Positions 35,909 to 45,099 of a stretch of 64,000 bases of DNA are shown here, one piece after another. Within the stretch, counting starts at the first letter, position 1, and each line of letters opens with the position of its first letter. The position numbers were made by a program, and so were the translations under genes. The stretch is from JAKAGZ01 sp963748105 (GTDB taxonomy: Bacteria; Bacteroidota; Ignavibacteria; Ignavibacteriales; Ignavibacteriaceae), in NCBI GenBank assembly GCA_963748105.1, contig CAVVHP010000013.1:23375-87374 (forward strand), in the 5' to 3' direction. Under the pieces are notes generated by a model. The model saw only the letters and a list, made by a program, of their open reading frames with translations, ran no database searches and was not told the origin of the DNA.

Positions 35909-36514
35909 TTAATTTTTCGCCGCACAGTCTATACAGACATTTTTCCCGTTTTTAATTCTCCCATAGGATTCAACTGTCATTTCACCGCATTCTTCACAAA
36001 CAAAGCCATTAAAATTATCCTTGTGTGGTGCGAGCTCATAGTCAAAAATTTCTGAAATTGTAATTAACTTATCTTCGGGTGCATTCATCACATTATTAAC
36101 CAGCGGGACGATAATTTCTGCGGGTACAGTACTGGCCGGGATACCCTTTTCCCTGTAATCTTTGAAGAACGCAGATTGTTTATTTGCAAGCATTGCTTCT
36201 GCTTTCGGAGTAACCCGTACGGCTTTACCAGTGCTTTTATTTACAAGGGTTACGGCCCATTTCCCTTTATGTGTCTTTTTAATATTTCCCTTTCCGAATG
36301 TAGTACCCATTATTACCTGTAGTCCGTCGGCAAAGCACGTAGCGCAGTGATCTTCACCGAGATCAACAAAAGCTACTATCTGACCGTCTTTGGCTCTTTC
36401 TACGCCAAGTTTGTTCATTGCTGCGGCACCGACCCTCAGGCCCATGGGCATTGCGGGGCATTTATGCCCGTGAAATTTTTGTCCGAATTCTAACCAGTCT
36501 TGTGGATTTACCAT
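35909..36514 (-). CDS. FmdE-domain protein with C-terminal zinc ribbon
   Basis: I place the start at the ATG at 36514, with GGAG about eight bases before it (MVNPQDWLEFGQKF), giving 201 residues. The FmdE domain shows FHGHKCPAMPMGLR at the N-terminus and the acidic-cysteine block EDHCATCFADGLQV, the metal-binding residues of the family. The last 45 residues are a zinc ribbon (CEECGE and CIDCAA). FmdE proteins were first seen with formylmethanofuran dehydrogenase, but bacterial ones occur without that enzyme and are linked loosely to molybdenum or formate metabolism. No such genes are in this window. It is a single-gene unit between sdhB and the RND operon. Confidence 0.88.
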   Translation of the reverse strand: MVNPQDWLEFGQKFHGHKCPAMPMGLRVGAAAMNKLGVERAKDGQIVAFVDLGEDHCATCFADGLQVIMGTTFGKGNIKKTHKGKWAVTLVNKSTGKAVRVTPKAEAMLANKQSAFFKDYREKGIPASTVPAEIIVPLVNNVMNAPEDKLITISEIFDYELAPHKDNFNGFVCEECGEMTVESYGRIKNGKNVCIDCAAKN

Positions 36515-36582
36515 GATCAACACTCCATATTTTTAATTAAATGAAATTGAATTTATTTTTTTTGCTACATCTATATCCATTT

Positions 36583-39500
36583 TTATAACTTAGCTAATTT
36601 ATTTTCTAAGCGTTTTCTATGACTTTGTTCAAGCATCAAATGGAAAACAGGTACTGCCAGAAGCGTTAAGAATGTTCCGGTTATCAATCCACCGATGGCA
36701 ACTACGGCAAGCGGCGATAAACGTTCGATTCCTACTGCCCATTCTAATGCAATCGGAATCATACCTACCGCAGCTGCGCCCGCCGTCATTAAAATAGGAC
36801 GGGTTCTAAGTTGTACTGCTTCAAGTATTGCCTCCCGGGGAGGTTTACCTTCTTTCATGGCCACTTTTGCAAAATCGACCAATAAAATTCCATTCTTCAC
36901 AATGATCCCCATGAGTAAAATCAATCCCATAAATGAAGGCAAACATCCGTGTTTATTGGCTATTAACATAGCCCATGATGCACCTATAAGAGCCAGAGGC
37001 AAACTTGCCATTATTGCCACAGGGTCGCGGAATGATTTAAACACAATTACGAGCATCAGGTATAAAAGTGCAACTCCAATGGCAAAGGATTTTAATAGAG
37101 CAGAAAAGGATTCGTTTAGTTGCATTATTTCGCCGTGATCGGACATTGTATATCCTCGGGGTAATGTTAAACCTGCTAATGCTGATTCGACATTTTTATG
37201 TAATTGTGTTATCGCAATATTTCCCCGATAACCAATTACATCAACAGTAGGAAGAAGTACTTCGTGTGTTTCCGCAGTCGGTTCATACATAATTTGTGGA
37301 ACGGCGAATGACGACAATGGAATTAAAGAACCATTCATTGTTCTAATTGGTATGGCGGCTAAATCTTCCGGGTTAGACCTTTGATTTGGTTCAAGACGAA
37401 CCCAAACTGGAATAGGAATTTCGCCCGTTACTCGGAGTTTACCCCCGGGTGTACCACCGACGGCCTGGGCTACCTGCCCGGCAATATCTTGAGGCGTTAA
37501 ACCGTACAAACGAGCTTTCGCCTCATTTATCTGCAAATTAATTCGTCTTGATTTTCCCTGCCACGTTCTTTCTAATCCGGTTAGCCCGCGTACATTTTTC
37601 AAACGATTAATTACAGTGTCAGCTAATTTATCAAGTACAACTGGATCATTGCCTGTAATCATCATATCCACTGTGCCGCGAAGCGAAGATAGGGGAGTTG
37701 CTCCAAGCTCTGTAACGTTGGAAGAAATTAGTCCGGGAAGTCTGCGGATTTTTTGTCTAACGGCTGCTTCAATTTGGTAGATTGATTGGTCGCGGTGAAA
37801 CCTATCGATAATGTTAACAATAAGTTGTCCATGTTGTAATACACGGGCCGCGCCGAAAGATTTTACACCAGCTTCAGCACCATCTACTCCGGACATCGAA
37901 AGAAGCCACTGAGGTTTAAGAGAACTTTTTACTGATTGCTCTATTTGTGCGGCAATTTTTTCAACGCCGGGCGTATCCATATCAGGTTGAGTTTCATAAT
38001 TTACTATAAAAGTACCGCTGTCCATAAGAGGCATTAATTCGCGTCCAACGACATTCATTAATGCTAATGAAATTATAAATAATACAGCAAACGAAGAAAG
38101 TACCAAACCACGGTGTTCCAGGCCCCAGCTTACTGTATGGGCATAAAATCGCTTTAAAGGTTCCAGTACATATTCTTCAAACGGATGTAATATTGCGTAA
38201 AGAGGATCGCGTTTACCGGGTCTAAGCAAATAAGGAACCAGTAAAGGAATAATTGTAACGGATACTATAAGTGAAGCCATTAAAGCTACAGACAATGTTA
38301 CTGCCAGCGGACGCAATACTGTTTGTACATATCCGCCGATAAACATTATTGGTATTAAAACAACAATTACACTAATTGTTCCGGACGCTGCTGCCAGGAA
38401 TATTTCTTGTGTCCCTTTTGCTGCGGTTGCAACGCTGCTATCACCGGTAACCCGGATTGTTCGCTCGATATTTTCAATTACAACTATTGCATCATCTGCA
38501 AGCAGGCCAACCGCAATAATAATAGCCGTTAGTGTTACCATGTCGAACTCATAACCAAACATATTAAGTACGGCAAAAGTGAGCAGATAAGTAAATGGGA
38601 GAGACAGTGCCGTAATAAAAGCTGCTCTTGTATCGCCGAGGAAAAGAAGTATGACAATGATCGTCATAATAACAGCGTCTCTTAAAGCTCCAAGCATATT
38701 ATCAACTGTAAGGTCGATTAAGCGGCCCTGAGTGTTAGCCTGTTCAATGTGCAGCATTGGGAATTGCTGTTCAATTTTGGGAAGCTGCTTTGATATTTCC
38801 GCAATAATTTCACGCGCATGTCCCTGTTCACCCCGTAATAGAGAGATTGCAATTGCAGGCTTCCCGTTACCGCGATAAATTGAAGTGATATCGGCTTTAC
38901 CCCATTTAACAGTACCGAGATTACCTACACTAACATAATTTCCCTTTTGAAGAGGGACTAAAATTTGTGAAATATCATCAGGGCTTTTGGCCAACACCTG
39001 CGTATTTAGTAAATATCTGTTCCCATGTTGATATATCAATCCTGAAGGAGTAGAAATATTCGATTTCGCCAAGGCCAATGCTACCTGGCTTACAGTAAGA
39101 TGATAAGCTTCCAGTTTATTCCTATCAAGATCAACTGTAATCTGGCGCTTCTGGCTGCCGAATACTTCTGCTTCGGCTACGCCTGGGATTGTAAGCAAAG
39201 CATCACGCAATTGATTTTCTGCCAATCGTCTTATTTGCGGCAAGTTTAATTCATAATCTTTTGAAGCCGTAAGAGCCAGCACCATTAATGGTTTTGCAGC
39301 ATCCGTTATTTTAAATATTAATGGATCTTTAATTCCCTGGGGTAATATGCTGCGTACACGAGGCAGTTCCGTTGTAATCTTTGTTGCGGCTTCATCTATG
39401 TTATTTCCATAATGAAATTCAATCTGGACGGAAGAAACCTGGTCACGTGAAGTTGAAGTGACTCTTCTTACGCCGTCTATTGCTTTCATACGAACTTCAA

Positions 39501-39699
39501 TCGGATGGGTAACATCGGTGGCAACATCGTTTGCCGCTGCACCGGGCCACTGTGTAATAACCGCAACGACTGGACGGTTTGTATCCGGGAAGAGGTTCAT
39601 CGGTAAAGTTATATAAGCAATAATGCCAGCCAGCACGGTAACCAATGTAAAAGCTATGATGGCATGGGGCTTTCTAAGCATACGCTCGAAGAAATTCAT
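36583..39699 (-). CDS. RND-family efflux pump, inner-membrane subunit
   Basis: A 1038-residue transporter with the usual 12 helices and two large periplasmic loops. The first helix ends MNFFERMLRKPHAIIAF, the pore-domain segment FPDTNRPVVAVITQWPGA follows, and helix 4 carries GLLADDAIVVIENIERT with the paired aspartates of proton coupling. The second half has the matching GIIVKNGILLVDFAKVAM block. It belongs to the AcrB-like, hydrophobe-exporting side of the superfamily; I see no extra methionine clusters that would mark a metal pump. The start is 4 bases inside the end of the fusion-protein gene. Together with the next two genes it forms a tripartite pump. Confidence 0.94.
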   Translation of the reverse strand: MNFFERMLRKPHAIIAFTLVTVLAGIIAYITLPMNLFPDTNRPVVAVITQWPGAAANDVATDVTHPIEVRMKAIDGVRRVTSTSRDQVSSVQIEFHYGNNIDEAATKITTELPRVRSILPQGIKDPLIFKITDAAKPLMVLALTASKDYELNLPQIRRLAENQLRDALLTIPGVAEAEVFGSQKRQITVDLDRNKLEAYHLTVSQVALALAKSNISTPSGLIYQHGNRYLLNTQVLAKSPDDISQILVPLQKGNYVSVGNLGTVKWGKADITSIYRGNGKPAIAISLLRGEQGHAREIIAEISKQLPKIEQQFPMLHIEQANTQGRLIDLTVDNMLGALRDAVIMTIIVILLFLGDTRAAFITALSLPFTYLLTFAVLNMFGYEFDMVTLTAIIIAVGLLADDAIVVIENIERTIRVTGDSSVATAAKGTQEIFLAAASGTISVIVVLIPIMFIGGYVQTVLRPLAVTLSVALMASLIVSVTIIPLLVPYLLRPGKRDPLYAILHPFEEYVLEPLKRFYAHTVSWGLEHRGLVLSSFAVLFIISLALMNVVGRELMPLMDSGTFIVNYETQPDMDTPGVEKIAAQIEQSVKSSLKPQWLLSMSGVDGAEAGVKSFGAARVLQHGQLIVNIIDRFHRDQSIYQIEAAVRQKIRRLPGLISSNVTELGATPLSSLRGTVDMMITGNDPVVLDKLADTVINRLKNVRGLTGLERTWQGKSRRINLQINEAKARLYGLTPQDIAGQVAQAVGGTPGGKLRVTGEIPIPVWVRLEPNQRSNPEDLAAIPIRTMNGSLIPLSSFAVPQIMYEPTAETHEVLLPTVDVIGYRGNIAITQLHKNVESALAGLTLPRGYTMSDHGEIMQLNESFSALLKSFAIGVALLYLMLVIVFKSFRDPVAIMASLPLALIGASWAMLIANKHGCLPSFMGLILLMGIIVKNGILLVDFAKVAMKEGKPPREAILEAVQLRTRPILMTAGAAAVGMIPIALEWAVGIERLSPLAVVAIGGLITGTFLTLLAVPVFHLMLEQSHRKRLENKLAKL

Positions 39700-40826
39700 A
39701 ATGCGTCTCCTTGATTGACAATTACCGGATCACCGTCTTTCAGGCTGAGAAGAACACTTTCCTGGGCAACTATAACTTTATCTCCCGGCCGTAGATCTCC
39801 GCTAACCGCTATACCGTTTTTACCGGTAAGCAGAATAGTAACCGGAATTTTTTGGAGTACATCGCCGTTGCTGTGATGATTAACCTTAAAGGCAAAGCTC
39901 TTTTTATCATTATCATTTGTAATAATAGATTCTGAAGGTACTTCGACTCCGGTACTGCTACGTTGTAAAACAATTCTTCCGGTTAAGCGAGCGCCATTGG
40001 CCAGATTAAACGGGACCTTATCAATATCGGCTTCAGCAGCGCCCAAAGCAAAACCGTTAACCAAAGGAAAAATTCTATCCAGCTTAATTTCAACAGTGTC
40101 ACCGGCATTGAAAAGTTGCAGTACCGTTCCTTTTTTAACCTGCTTTAAAAGTTCTTGAGGAAATTCAATATGAATTCTTGCACCACCAGTAGTTGTTATT
40201 TGATAAACCGGCTGCCCGGGCATTACAACATCACCCGGTTCCCGAAGTCTTGCAGATATAATTCCGCTTACTGGCGCTATTATATGTCCATATTCTTTTT
40301 TTACAGACATCGCATGGATTTGATTTTCGAGAGCAACTACTTCATTGGTTGCCGCAATTGATGCCGTGTGATAAGCGTCTAAAGATGATTGACTGCTTCC
40401 GCCGGCATCAAAAAGATTTTTTTCACGATTATATTCATCAACTTTTCGCGCCATATCTGATTTCGCGGCTACCAGATGAGCTTTCAAACCCGATATGTTA
40501 TCTTGAATTGTTCGCGTATCTATCTGAGCAAGGAATGTTCCGCTTTTAACTGCAATGCCTTCTCTTGGCCCCAGGCTTGTAATCGTTCCACCAATTTGCG
40601 CAGTTAGAGTCACATCGCCATTGGTCATTATTGTGGCAAGTACAGGATAACCTGACGTAACGGGTGCATTTTGAACACTGGCTGTATTTAATGCCCAGGG
40701 GGTTATAATTTGTGATGGTATGTGTTCCACTTGTTTAATTCTAATAATTACAAATGAAATCATGATAATTGCAGCAACTACCGCTGCAATTATCCAGGTT
40801 AATCTTTTCTTTGGTTTATTTTTCAT
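39696..40826 (-). CDS. RND efflux membrane fusion protein
   Basis: A 376-residue adaptor. An N-terminal helix (about residues 8-28) anchors it in the inner membrane. The lipoyl-like segment GTFLAQIDTRTIQDNISG is followed by an alpha-hairpin and then the second lipoyl half GHIIAPVSGIISARLREPGD. The beta-barrel ends with LRPGDKVIVAQESVLLSLKDG. It connects the RND pump with the outer-membrane channel. It overlaps the RND gene by four bases; the outer-membrane factor gene is 37 bases upstream. Confidence 0.92.
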   Translation of the reverse strand: MKNKPKKRLTWIIAAVVAAIIMISFVIIRIKQVEHIPSQIITPWALNTASVQNAPVTSGYPVLATIMTNGDVTLTAQIGGTITSLGPREGIAVKSGTFLAQIDTRTIQDNISGLKAHLVAAKSDMARKVDEYNREKNLFDAGGSSQSSLDAYHTASIAATNEVVALENQIHAMSVKKEYGHIIAPVSGIISARLREPGDVVMPGQPVYQITTTGGARIHIEFPQELLKQVKKGTVLQLFNAGDTVEIKLDRIFPLVNGFALGAAEADIDKVPFNLANGARLTGRIVLQRSSTGVEVPSESIITNDNDKKSFAFKVNHHSNGDVLQKIPVTILLTGKNGIAVSGDLRPGDKVIVAQESVLLSLKDGDPVIVNQGDAL

Positions 40827-40863
40827 ATTTTAATTCCAGGTTTCTAATTTAAACTCACATAAT

Positions 40864-42222
40864 TTATTTGACTTCATAATTTGTATAGGCTGAAGGCGCT
40901 AATCCTTGAGCCAGGCGCATTGAATCATCTGCCTGCCACCAATGAGCTAACGCGGCAACATGAAAAGCACGAGCGGAGGCAAGCTTTGCTTCGGCATCTA
41001 AATAGTCTGTTAAGGAAAGTCTTCCCTGATTGAATTGTTTTGTCTGGATGCACTCTACTTCCGATGCCGATTTGAGTAATCTCTCAGCCGAAATGAACTG
41101 TGCTTTGCTTGAATTCCAATCGCCTGCTGCTGAAATTAATTCGGCATTTGCAGATGCTTTAAGAACTTTGCTTTGATAAACTGCGGCGTCCTGTCTTGCA
41201 TCGGCTTCCTGAATTCGTGCTAAGCGCGTTCCCCCGGTCCAGATAGGAATATCTACAGTCAATGCTATTTGCCAGAATGAAGCATTTTTTCCTTCTCCAT
41301 TAAAGCCCTGGTTCTCCATCCAACTTCCATGTAAAAAAGCTTTTGGCAGGAATGATGCCCATGCTGAAGTTACTCCGGAGTTTGATGCTAAAACCTTTTC
41401 TTCAATAGATTTTATATCCGGGCGACTATTAATTTCAAAAGGAGAATTTTGAATTGTCTGCGGTTGATTAACTGGTGGAGCAACCGAATCGGGGAAAGCG
41501 GGCTCATTTAAAAGCGCTGCTAGATAGGCCCGCAGCCTGGAGTTAGTTCCGTTTGCCTTTGCGATTTGACCTTCCACATTGCTTAATTCCGATTCCATTC
41601 TTAAACTATCTACCGGTGCTCTTCGGCCGACGTTAATTGCAACGATTGCAACTTTAAGCTGCTTCCGGATTGCTTCGGCTTGTTTGTTAAGCGCATTAAG
41701 TTTACCCGATATAGATTCAATTCCGTGGAAAAGGGCAGCGGCTTGATTAAGAATTACCAACCGAACATGGGCAGCGTCATAATAGGCTGCATGTTCTTGA
41801 TGAGCAAGGGAATTTAAGTGCGCTATTAATTGGCCGTTAATATCAATGGGAAGAGTTATTGACAAGCCGTAACCAACCTGCCTGTCATCATAAGTCATAG
41901 CGGCAAAATTAATTGGCGGAGAAATTGGCCTGGTTAAACGGTTATCATTAAAGTATTGAAGTTGGCCAAACACATCTATTGAGCCGAATAATTTTCCCAA
42001 TCCTTCCCGATGGTTAGCCTCGTAAATTTTTGCATTTGCACCGGCAGCCTTTAATGCCGGGGCATTAATTTCAACCTGGTGCAATATTTTACCCAAATCA
42101 GCAGTTTGACCATAACTTTGAAAAGTTATGACTGCTAACAGGCTCAAAATGAATAGCACTGATGTGTACCATCTTTGTATTACCGGCAGATTATAATTTT
42201 GATTAATATTATTTGTTATCAT
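40864..42222 (-). CDS. TolC-family outer-membrane efflux channel
   Basis: A 452-residue protein with a signal peptide (VLFILSLLAVITF, cleaved near YGQ) and two related halves of long helices and strands. The repeat ends QEADARQDAAVYQSKVLKAS and later SLTDYLDAEAKLASA are the classical TolC-type coiled segments. It forms the trimeric exit duct of the RND pump encoded directly downstream. The first gene of the three-gene pump, 165 bases downstream of the porin gene in transcription order. Confidence 0.9.
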   Translation of the reverse strand: MITNNINQNYNLPVIQRWYTSVLFILSLLAVITFQSYGQTADLGKILHQVEINAPALKAAGANAKIYEANHREGLGKLFGSIDVFGQLQYFNDNRLTRPISPPINFAAMTYDDRQVGYGLSITLPIDINGQLIAHLNSLAHQEHAAYYDAAHVRLVILNQAAALFHGIESISGKLNALNKQAEAIRKQLKVAIVAINVGRRAPVDSLRMESELSNVEGQIAKANGTNSRLRAYLAALLNEPAFPDSVAPPVNQPQTIQNSPFEINSRPDIKSIEEKVLASNSGVTSAWASFLPKAFLHGSWMENQGFNGEGKNASFWQIALTVDIPIWTGGTRLARIQEADARQDAAVYQSKVLKASANAELISAAGDWNSSKAQFISAERLLKSASEVECIQTKQFNQGRLSLTDYLDAEAKLASARAFHVAALAHWWQADDSMRLAQGLAPSAYTNYEVK

Positions 42223-42387
42223 ATTTCACCTAATCTCACTTAAAATAATTTCACTATAAAGCATTCCAGATGTCTCAGTTTATTGCCAGTCGGTTTTGTG
42301 AGTTAACTACTGGGAAACAGAATACTTTATTTTTTATTTTTGCAGCTTTACTTCTTTCAATGTAAAACATTTTTATTACCGGTCTGT

Positions 42388-43386
42388 TTAATTAAGAAAA
42401 TATTGAATTTGTAATGTTGTCAATGCATTAGTTTTATTTGATGCAAATTGAAACCTGTTATCTAAAGAAAGTTTTATGTCGTTCCCTTTCACGAGGTAAG
42501 AATAACCAACGGTATACCATGGATCGTCTACAGTTGATGGATTTAAGTCATCAAGTTGTTCAACTGAAAGTGTAACCAGATTCTTTTTTGCAAAAAGATA
42601 ATCGGCAAGCGCGTAGTAGCCGTAGGCTTTTTGACTGCCGAGATGTGCTTCGATGTATTCGGATTGCAGTTCGAATTCTCCAATGTTTATTTTTCCTTCA
42701 AATCCGAAACGGAAATCATTTCCTGTAAAAGCATAATTGTTGCCGAAGATTTTACTGAACTGGTAATTATGTGCGTCGCGGTACGAGAGATTATATCCTA
42801 ACTCTACCTTTGAGGTATGAGAGTTCAGAAGAAATAATTTCCCATGATTTACAAATAAGAAGTTCCTGTTATTGGAAACATTGTTAGCCCCGTTTCCGTT
42901 GAAGAATCCAAGGCTGAAAGAGCCGGTCTTATTTTCATCAATTTTTAGCTCGATACCTATATCTCTTGCCATGGTTTCGGCACCCGGTACAAGTGCATTC
43001 ACAACTTGTGCTCTTTCTAAAAGGGGTATTTGATAATCGGGCTGCTTTCTTTGCAGACTAAAATCTGGCACAAACTGTCCGGCGGTTACTTCAAAGTCTG
43101 TTAACTTATAACTGACTAAAGCATCCTGCAATAATAATTGATATTTATCCTGCTTAAGAAAATTGGCCTGCAGTTTGTAGCTCCAGTTTCCGTTATCTGC
43201 GGGTAAAATTCCCTTCAACCAGAATTTTGCTCTTCTGACAGAAAAATTCGCCTGGTTCAAATAGTTATCGGTAAAACGATACTGCAGGTATCCATTCCAT
43301 TCAATTTTTTGCTGAGCCTTTGCCAGAAAATTAAAGGCTATGATTAAGGCAATTGTTGCTATGATAATCTTTATAATTTTTAACAT
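42388..43386 (-). CDS. Phosphate-selective porin O/P-like outer-membrane protein
   Basis: A 332-residue protein with a signal peptide (IIIATIALIIAFNFLAKA) and a barrel with repeated strands. The opening IEWNGYLQYRFTDNYLNQ and the following RRAKFWLKGILPADNGNWSYK are typical of the OprO/OprP group. The end LQIQYFLN finishes with an aromatic strand. It would admit small anions or other solutes; specificity is not visible. It lies between the exporter gene at 43406 and the outer-membrane factor gene on one strand, which suggests shared control. Confidence 0.82.
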   Translation of the reverse strand: MLKIIKIIIATIALIIAFNFLAKAQQKIEWNGYLQYRFTDNYLNQANFSVRRAKFWLKGILPADNGNWSYKLQANFLKQDKYQLLLQDALVSYKLTDFEVTAGQFVPDFSLQRKQPDYQIPLLERAQVVNALVPGAETMARDIGIELKIDENKTGSFSLGFFNGNGANNVSNNRNFLFVNHGKLFLLNSHTSKVELGYNLSYRDAHNYQFSKIFGNNYAFTGNDFRFGFEGKINIGEFELQSEYIEAHLGSQKAYGYYALADYLFAKKNLVTLSVEQLDDLNPSTVDDPWYTVGYSYLVKGNDIKLSLDNRFQFASNKTNALTTLQIQYFLN

Positions 43387-43405
43387 TTATCTTGTTCTCC
43401 GTAAA

Positions 43406-44155
43406 TTATATTGCACCTGCAATTATCTTAATTGCAATTACAAACAGAACGACTGCGAATATTTGCTTTACCCTGTTTGTCTTCGCTTTATTTACCAGGA
43501 AGTTGCTACCCAACAATGCTCCTACAATTACCGCAAGTGTGAGTATTATTGTTAGTGTCCAGTTAAAGTGTCCCTGGGCGGCATGGCCTAAAAAACCCGA
43601 AAATGATGAGAAGGTTACCGCAAATGCAGAAGTTGCCGCTGCTTTCTTTGTTTCATATCCCATCCACATCAGCAGGGGAGCCATGATAAAGCCGCCCCCA
43701 ACCCCGAGGAGTCCGGCCATAAAACCTGCAAAACCACCTATCAAAGCGCCGATGATAGCGCGTTTTTTAAAGGACATTATTTCTTTTGGTTCGGGTCTTT
43801 TTGACATAAATAGCATTCTTCCCGCTGCGACAAATACAGCACCGGAAAAAAGTATTAGCAGTATGTTGACTGGTAGTTTATCAGAAACCAGCGCGCCGAC
43901 GGGAGCGAACAGGAATGCGGCTATTGTCATTGCCAGTCCGCCTTTAACATCGACAAGTTTATTTTTGAAGTAGGCGATTAATGCAATCAGAGTTGTAAGC
44001 CCGTTCAACAGGAGGGCCAATGGAATTGCAACCTCTTTAACAGGGAAGCCGGCCCATTTAAGGACGGGCACATATATTAATGCTCCTCCGAGTCCTAGCA
44101 TAGAAAACAGGAAAGAAGCCCCGAGGATTATAATTGAGATAATTATGTATAACAT
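43406..44155 (-). CDS. TSUP (TauE/SafE) family exporter
   Basis: A 249-residue membrane protein with seven to eight helices. The first block SFLFSMLGLGGALIYVPVLKWAG and the second GLLGVGGGFIMAPLLMWMGYE are the repeated G-x-GGG-x-P signatures of the TSUP family, which moves sulfite, sulfonates, or other small anions. It follows the TetR gene and a palindromic operator candidate, so it is the first structural gene of the locus. The porin gene starts 19 bases downstream, which fits one transcript. Confidence 0.9.
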   Translation of the reverse strand: MLYIIISIIILGASFLFSMLGLGGALIYVPVLKWAGFPVKEVAIPLALLLNGLTTLIALIAYFKNKLVDVKGGLAMTIAAFLFAPVGALVSDKLPVNILLILFSGAVFVAAGRMLFMSKRPEPKEIMSFKKRAIIGALIGGFAGFMAGLLGVGGGFIMAPLLMWMGYETKKAAATSAFAVTFSSFSGFLGHAAQGHFNWTLTIILTLAVIVGALLGSNFLVNKAKTNRVKQIFAVVLFVIAIKIIAGAI

Positions 44156-44172
44156 TTTGTTTCCTATAATTC

Positions 44173-44212
44173 GCCTATATTATTAAGTAATCATTTACTT
44201 ACTTATATAGGC
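44173..44212. promoter_or_regulatory. Palindromic operator candidate before the TSUP gene
   Basis: Outer arms GCCTATAT and ATATAGGC enclose AAGTAA-TCAT-TTACTT. The inner part AGTAATCATTTACTTAC (44186-44202) recurs with one change upstream of the TetR gene. This is the form expected of a TetR-family site. Confidence 0.65.
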
Positions 44213-44220
44213 AAATTTTT

Positions 44221-44811
44221 TTATTTCTTCAAGACTTTCAAAATAACTGAATACATTCTCTTACAGAAAGCATCCAGGTTCACTTCACTTTTATTCAACA
44301 CTAATTCAATATTAAATGTAATAGGAATTCCCATATATACGGCTGCCACATCTTCCGCATGGACATTCTTATTCCAGATACCTTCGGCTATACCGTCCTT
44401 TACAATTTTAATGATAAACTGTTTTTGCTCCATAAGTATCTGGCTCAGTTTTTCCTTGAGTTCCTTATCTCCAAGATGGGCAGCCTCGGAAAACAGAAGT
44501 ATTGTAATTCCTTTATTTTCTTTCAAATACTTCATATTCTGACAAAGATAATCGTAAAGCTTCTTTTCTGCATTTTCTGGTTTAAGCGCAATATTTCTGA
44601 GTGAGCCGACCAGATCAATCGCAACATCATTCATTATGCCGACAATTATATCTCGTTTTGATGCAAAATGCCGGAAAATCGCGCCTTCGGTAAGACCGAT
44701 CCTTTTTGCAAGGTTTCTGGTGGTGATATTATGAAGCCCCTCATCTGAGATTATTTCAAGTACCGCCTTCTTTATCTGTTCCTGCCGTATGTCTGTAGTT
44801 TCTCTCGACAT
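44221..44811 (-). CDS. TetR-family transcriptional repressor
   Basis: A 196-residue regulator. The N-terminal helix-turn-helix reads NITTRNLAKRIGLTEGAIFRHF (about residues 23-44), including the RH pair before the phenylalanine that is nearly universal in the family. The C-terminal 140 residues are helical and form the ligand pocket. Two matching palindromes flank the gene (44173 and 44833), so it probably represses itself and the TSUP/porin/RND genes downstream. Ligand unknown. It is the first gene of the locus in transcription order. Confidence 0.93.
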   Translation of the reverse strand: MSRETTDIRQEQIKKAVLEIISDEGLHNITTRNLAKRIGLTEGAIFRHFASKRDIIVGIMNDVAIDLVGSLRNIALKPENAEKKLYDYLCQNMKYLKENKGITILLFSEAAHLGDKELKEKLSQILMEQKQFIIKIVKDGIAEGIWNKNVHAEDVAAVYMGIPITFNIELVLNKSEVNLDAFCKRMYSVILKVLKK

Positions 44812-44832
44812 TATTTTTAATTAAGAATTATT

Positions 44833-44849
44833 AGTAATCACTTACTTAC
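44833..44849. promoter_or_regulatory. Second TetR operator candidate (autoregulatory)
   Basis: AGTAATCACTTACTTAC differs by one base from the copy at 44186-44202. It lies 22 bases before the TetR start codon on the minus strand, a usual place for an autoregulatory site. Confidence 0.62.
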
Positions 44850-45099
44850 AAAAATATATTAATTATTTAGATTGTCAAGCTAAAAATTAAAATAATTTTA
44901 GTAGGCGGTCCAAGCGGTTAAATAATAAGTTTTTAGGAGGAAAATAAAATTTGATTCGGGGAGCAATTCTATACAGCCTTCGCATGAAAATAACTCGGGG
45001 AGGACAAACTATGAGAATTTAAGCCAGTTATCACATTTTGATTATAATTTTAACGGGGATTTTTATATTTTGTATTCAATAAAACCGGCAGATTAAGCA

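Noticed and set aside
36695..37138. Antisense frame in the RND gene
   Set aside because: Shadow of an intact 1038-residue transporter with all motifs.
44951..45022. Short TTG frame of 23 codons with AGGAGG ten bases upstream, after the TetR gene
   Set aside because: The SD is good, but the peptide is short and featureless and the start is TTG. It could be a leader peptide, but nothing downstream supports it.
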